A stretch of DNA of 13,327 nucleotides from DAOTVC01 sp034437215 (lineage in GTDB: Bacteria; Chloroflexota; Anaerolineae; B4-G1; SLSP01): contig DAOTVC010000005.1 of the NCBI GenBank assembly GCA_034437215.1, positions 1-13,327 of the forward strand, given 5' to 3'. Shown piece after piece: positions 13,254 to 13,327 of the stretch. Position numbers and translations under genes: made by a program. The notes beneath the pieces were generated by a model. That model made no database searches, was not told where the DNA came from, and saw only the letters and a program-made list of their open reading frames with translations. Every line of letters starts with the position of its first letter. Positions within the stretch are counted from its first letter, which is position 1.

Positions 13254-13290
13254 ATCGGACCACACTACTTAACACGTAATGTGGTCCGAT
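13254..13290. repeat. 37-bp palindrome
   Basis: ATCGGACCACA at 13254-13264 and TGTGGTCCGAT at 13280-13290 are perfect inverted repeats of 11 bp. After one mismatch the pairing extends three bases further inward. No T-run follows. It could be a dimeric operator, a recombination site or part of an insertion-sequence end that continues beyond the window. Confidence 0.65.
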
Positions 13291-13295
13291 GGTAT

Positions 13296-13327
13296 AGGTG
13301 TCAACCATCACGACATTTTGGACACCT
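13296..13327. repeat. Inverted repeat AGGTGTC...GACACCT at the window edge
   Basis: AGGTGTC (13296-13302) and GACACCT (13321-13327) are perfect 7-bp inverted repeats around 18 nt that include CATTTTGG. Together with the 37-bp palindrome 6 bp to the left, this suggests the edge of another mobile element or a regulatory region cut by the window end. Confidence 0.5.

Overview
The window looks like a chromosomal segment of a GC-rich, environmental, Anaerolineae-type Chloroflexota bacterium. This is inferred from gene content, the two-component and SPFH proteins, a Tat-exported L,D-transpeptidase, and abundant small palindromic repeats. There is no rRNA or marker gene to prove it. From about 440 to 10,600 every recognisable gene lies on the minus strand. 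Only the IS110-family transposase at 11,057-12,382 is on the plus strand.

Region 1 (1-572) has no recognisable intact gene. It holds a GC hairpin, a large imperfect foldback (171-437) whose arms are built from 9-nt units, and a 63-codon coding-like stretch that continues in frame after the response-regulator stop codon.

Region 2 (573-4502) is a signalling cluster, probably one operon. Transcribed right to left it encodes a membrane NarL-type histidine kinase with an unusual C-terminal domain of about 215 residues, an SPFH/Band-7 protein without its own membrane anchor, a small three-helix membrane protein, and a NarL/FixJ response regulator with an expanded loop beside its phosphorylation site. 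The order suggests a membrane-microdomain or envelope-stress sensor feeding a DNA-binding regulator.

Region 3 (4611-10600) is metabolic and envelope genes: an MFS transporter coupled to an M20 metallopeptidase, a short MFS-like remnant or leader, a DUF2804 protein coupled to an aldo/keto reductase, and a Tat-exported L,D-transpeptidase. Two 50-bp inverted pairs of REP-like units (1321-1370 and 9361-9410) sit in the region. Each supplies the stop codon of the reading frame that enters it.

Region 4 (10601-12545) is an IS110-family element with a long structured non-coding 5' segment. This is the arrangement in which IS110 relatives encode a bridge RNA. The segment is bracketed by a 31-bp inverted repeat and contains hairpins. 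A consensus -35 beyond the transposase and a -10 in the 5' segment could together form a promoter when the element circularises.

Region 5 (about 12500-13327) is visibly AT-richer DNA. It starts with a 5' gene fragment, possibly of a radical-SAM maturase, truncated at the IS. It ends with strong palindromes that may belong to another mobile-element end. No left-hand partner of the broken gene is present, so the IS marks a rearrangement or foreign-DNA boundary.
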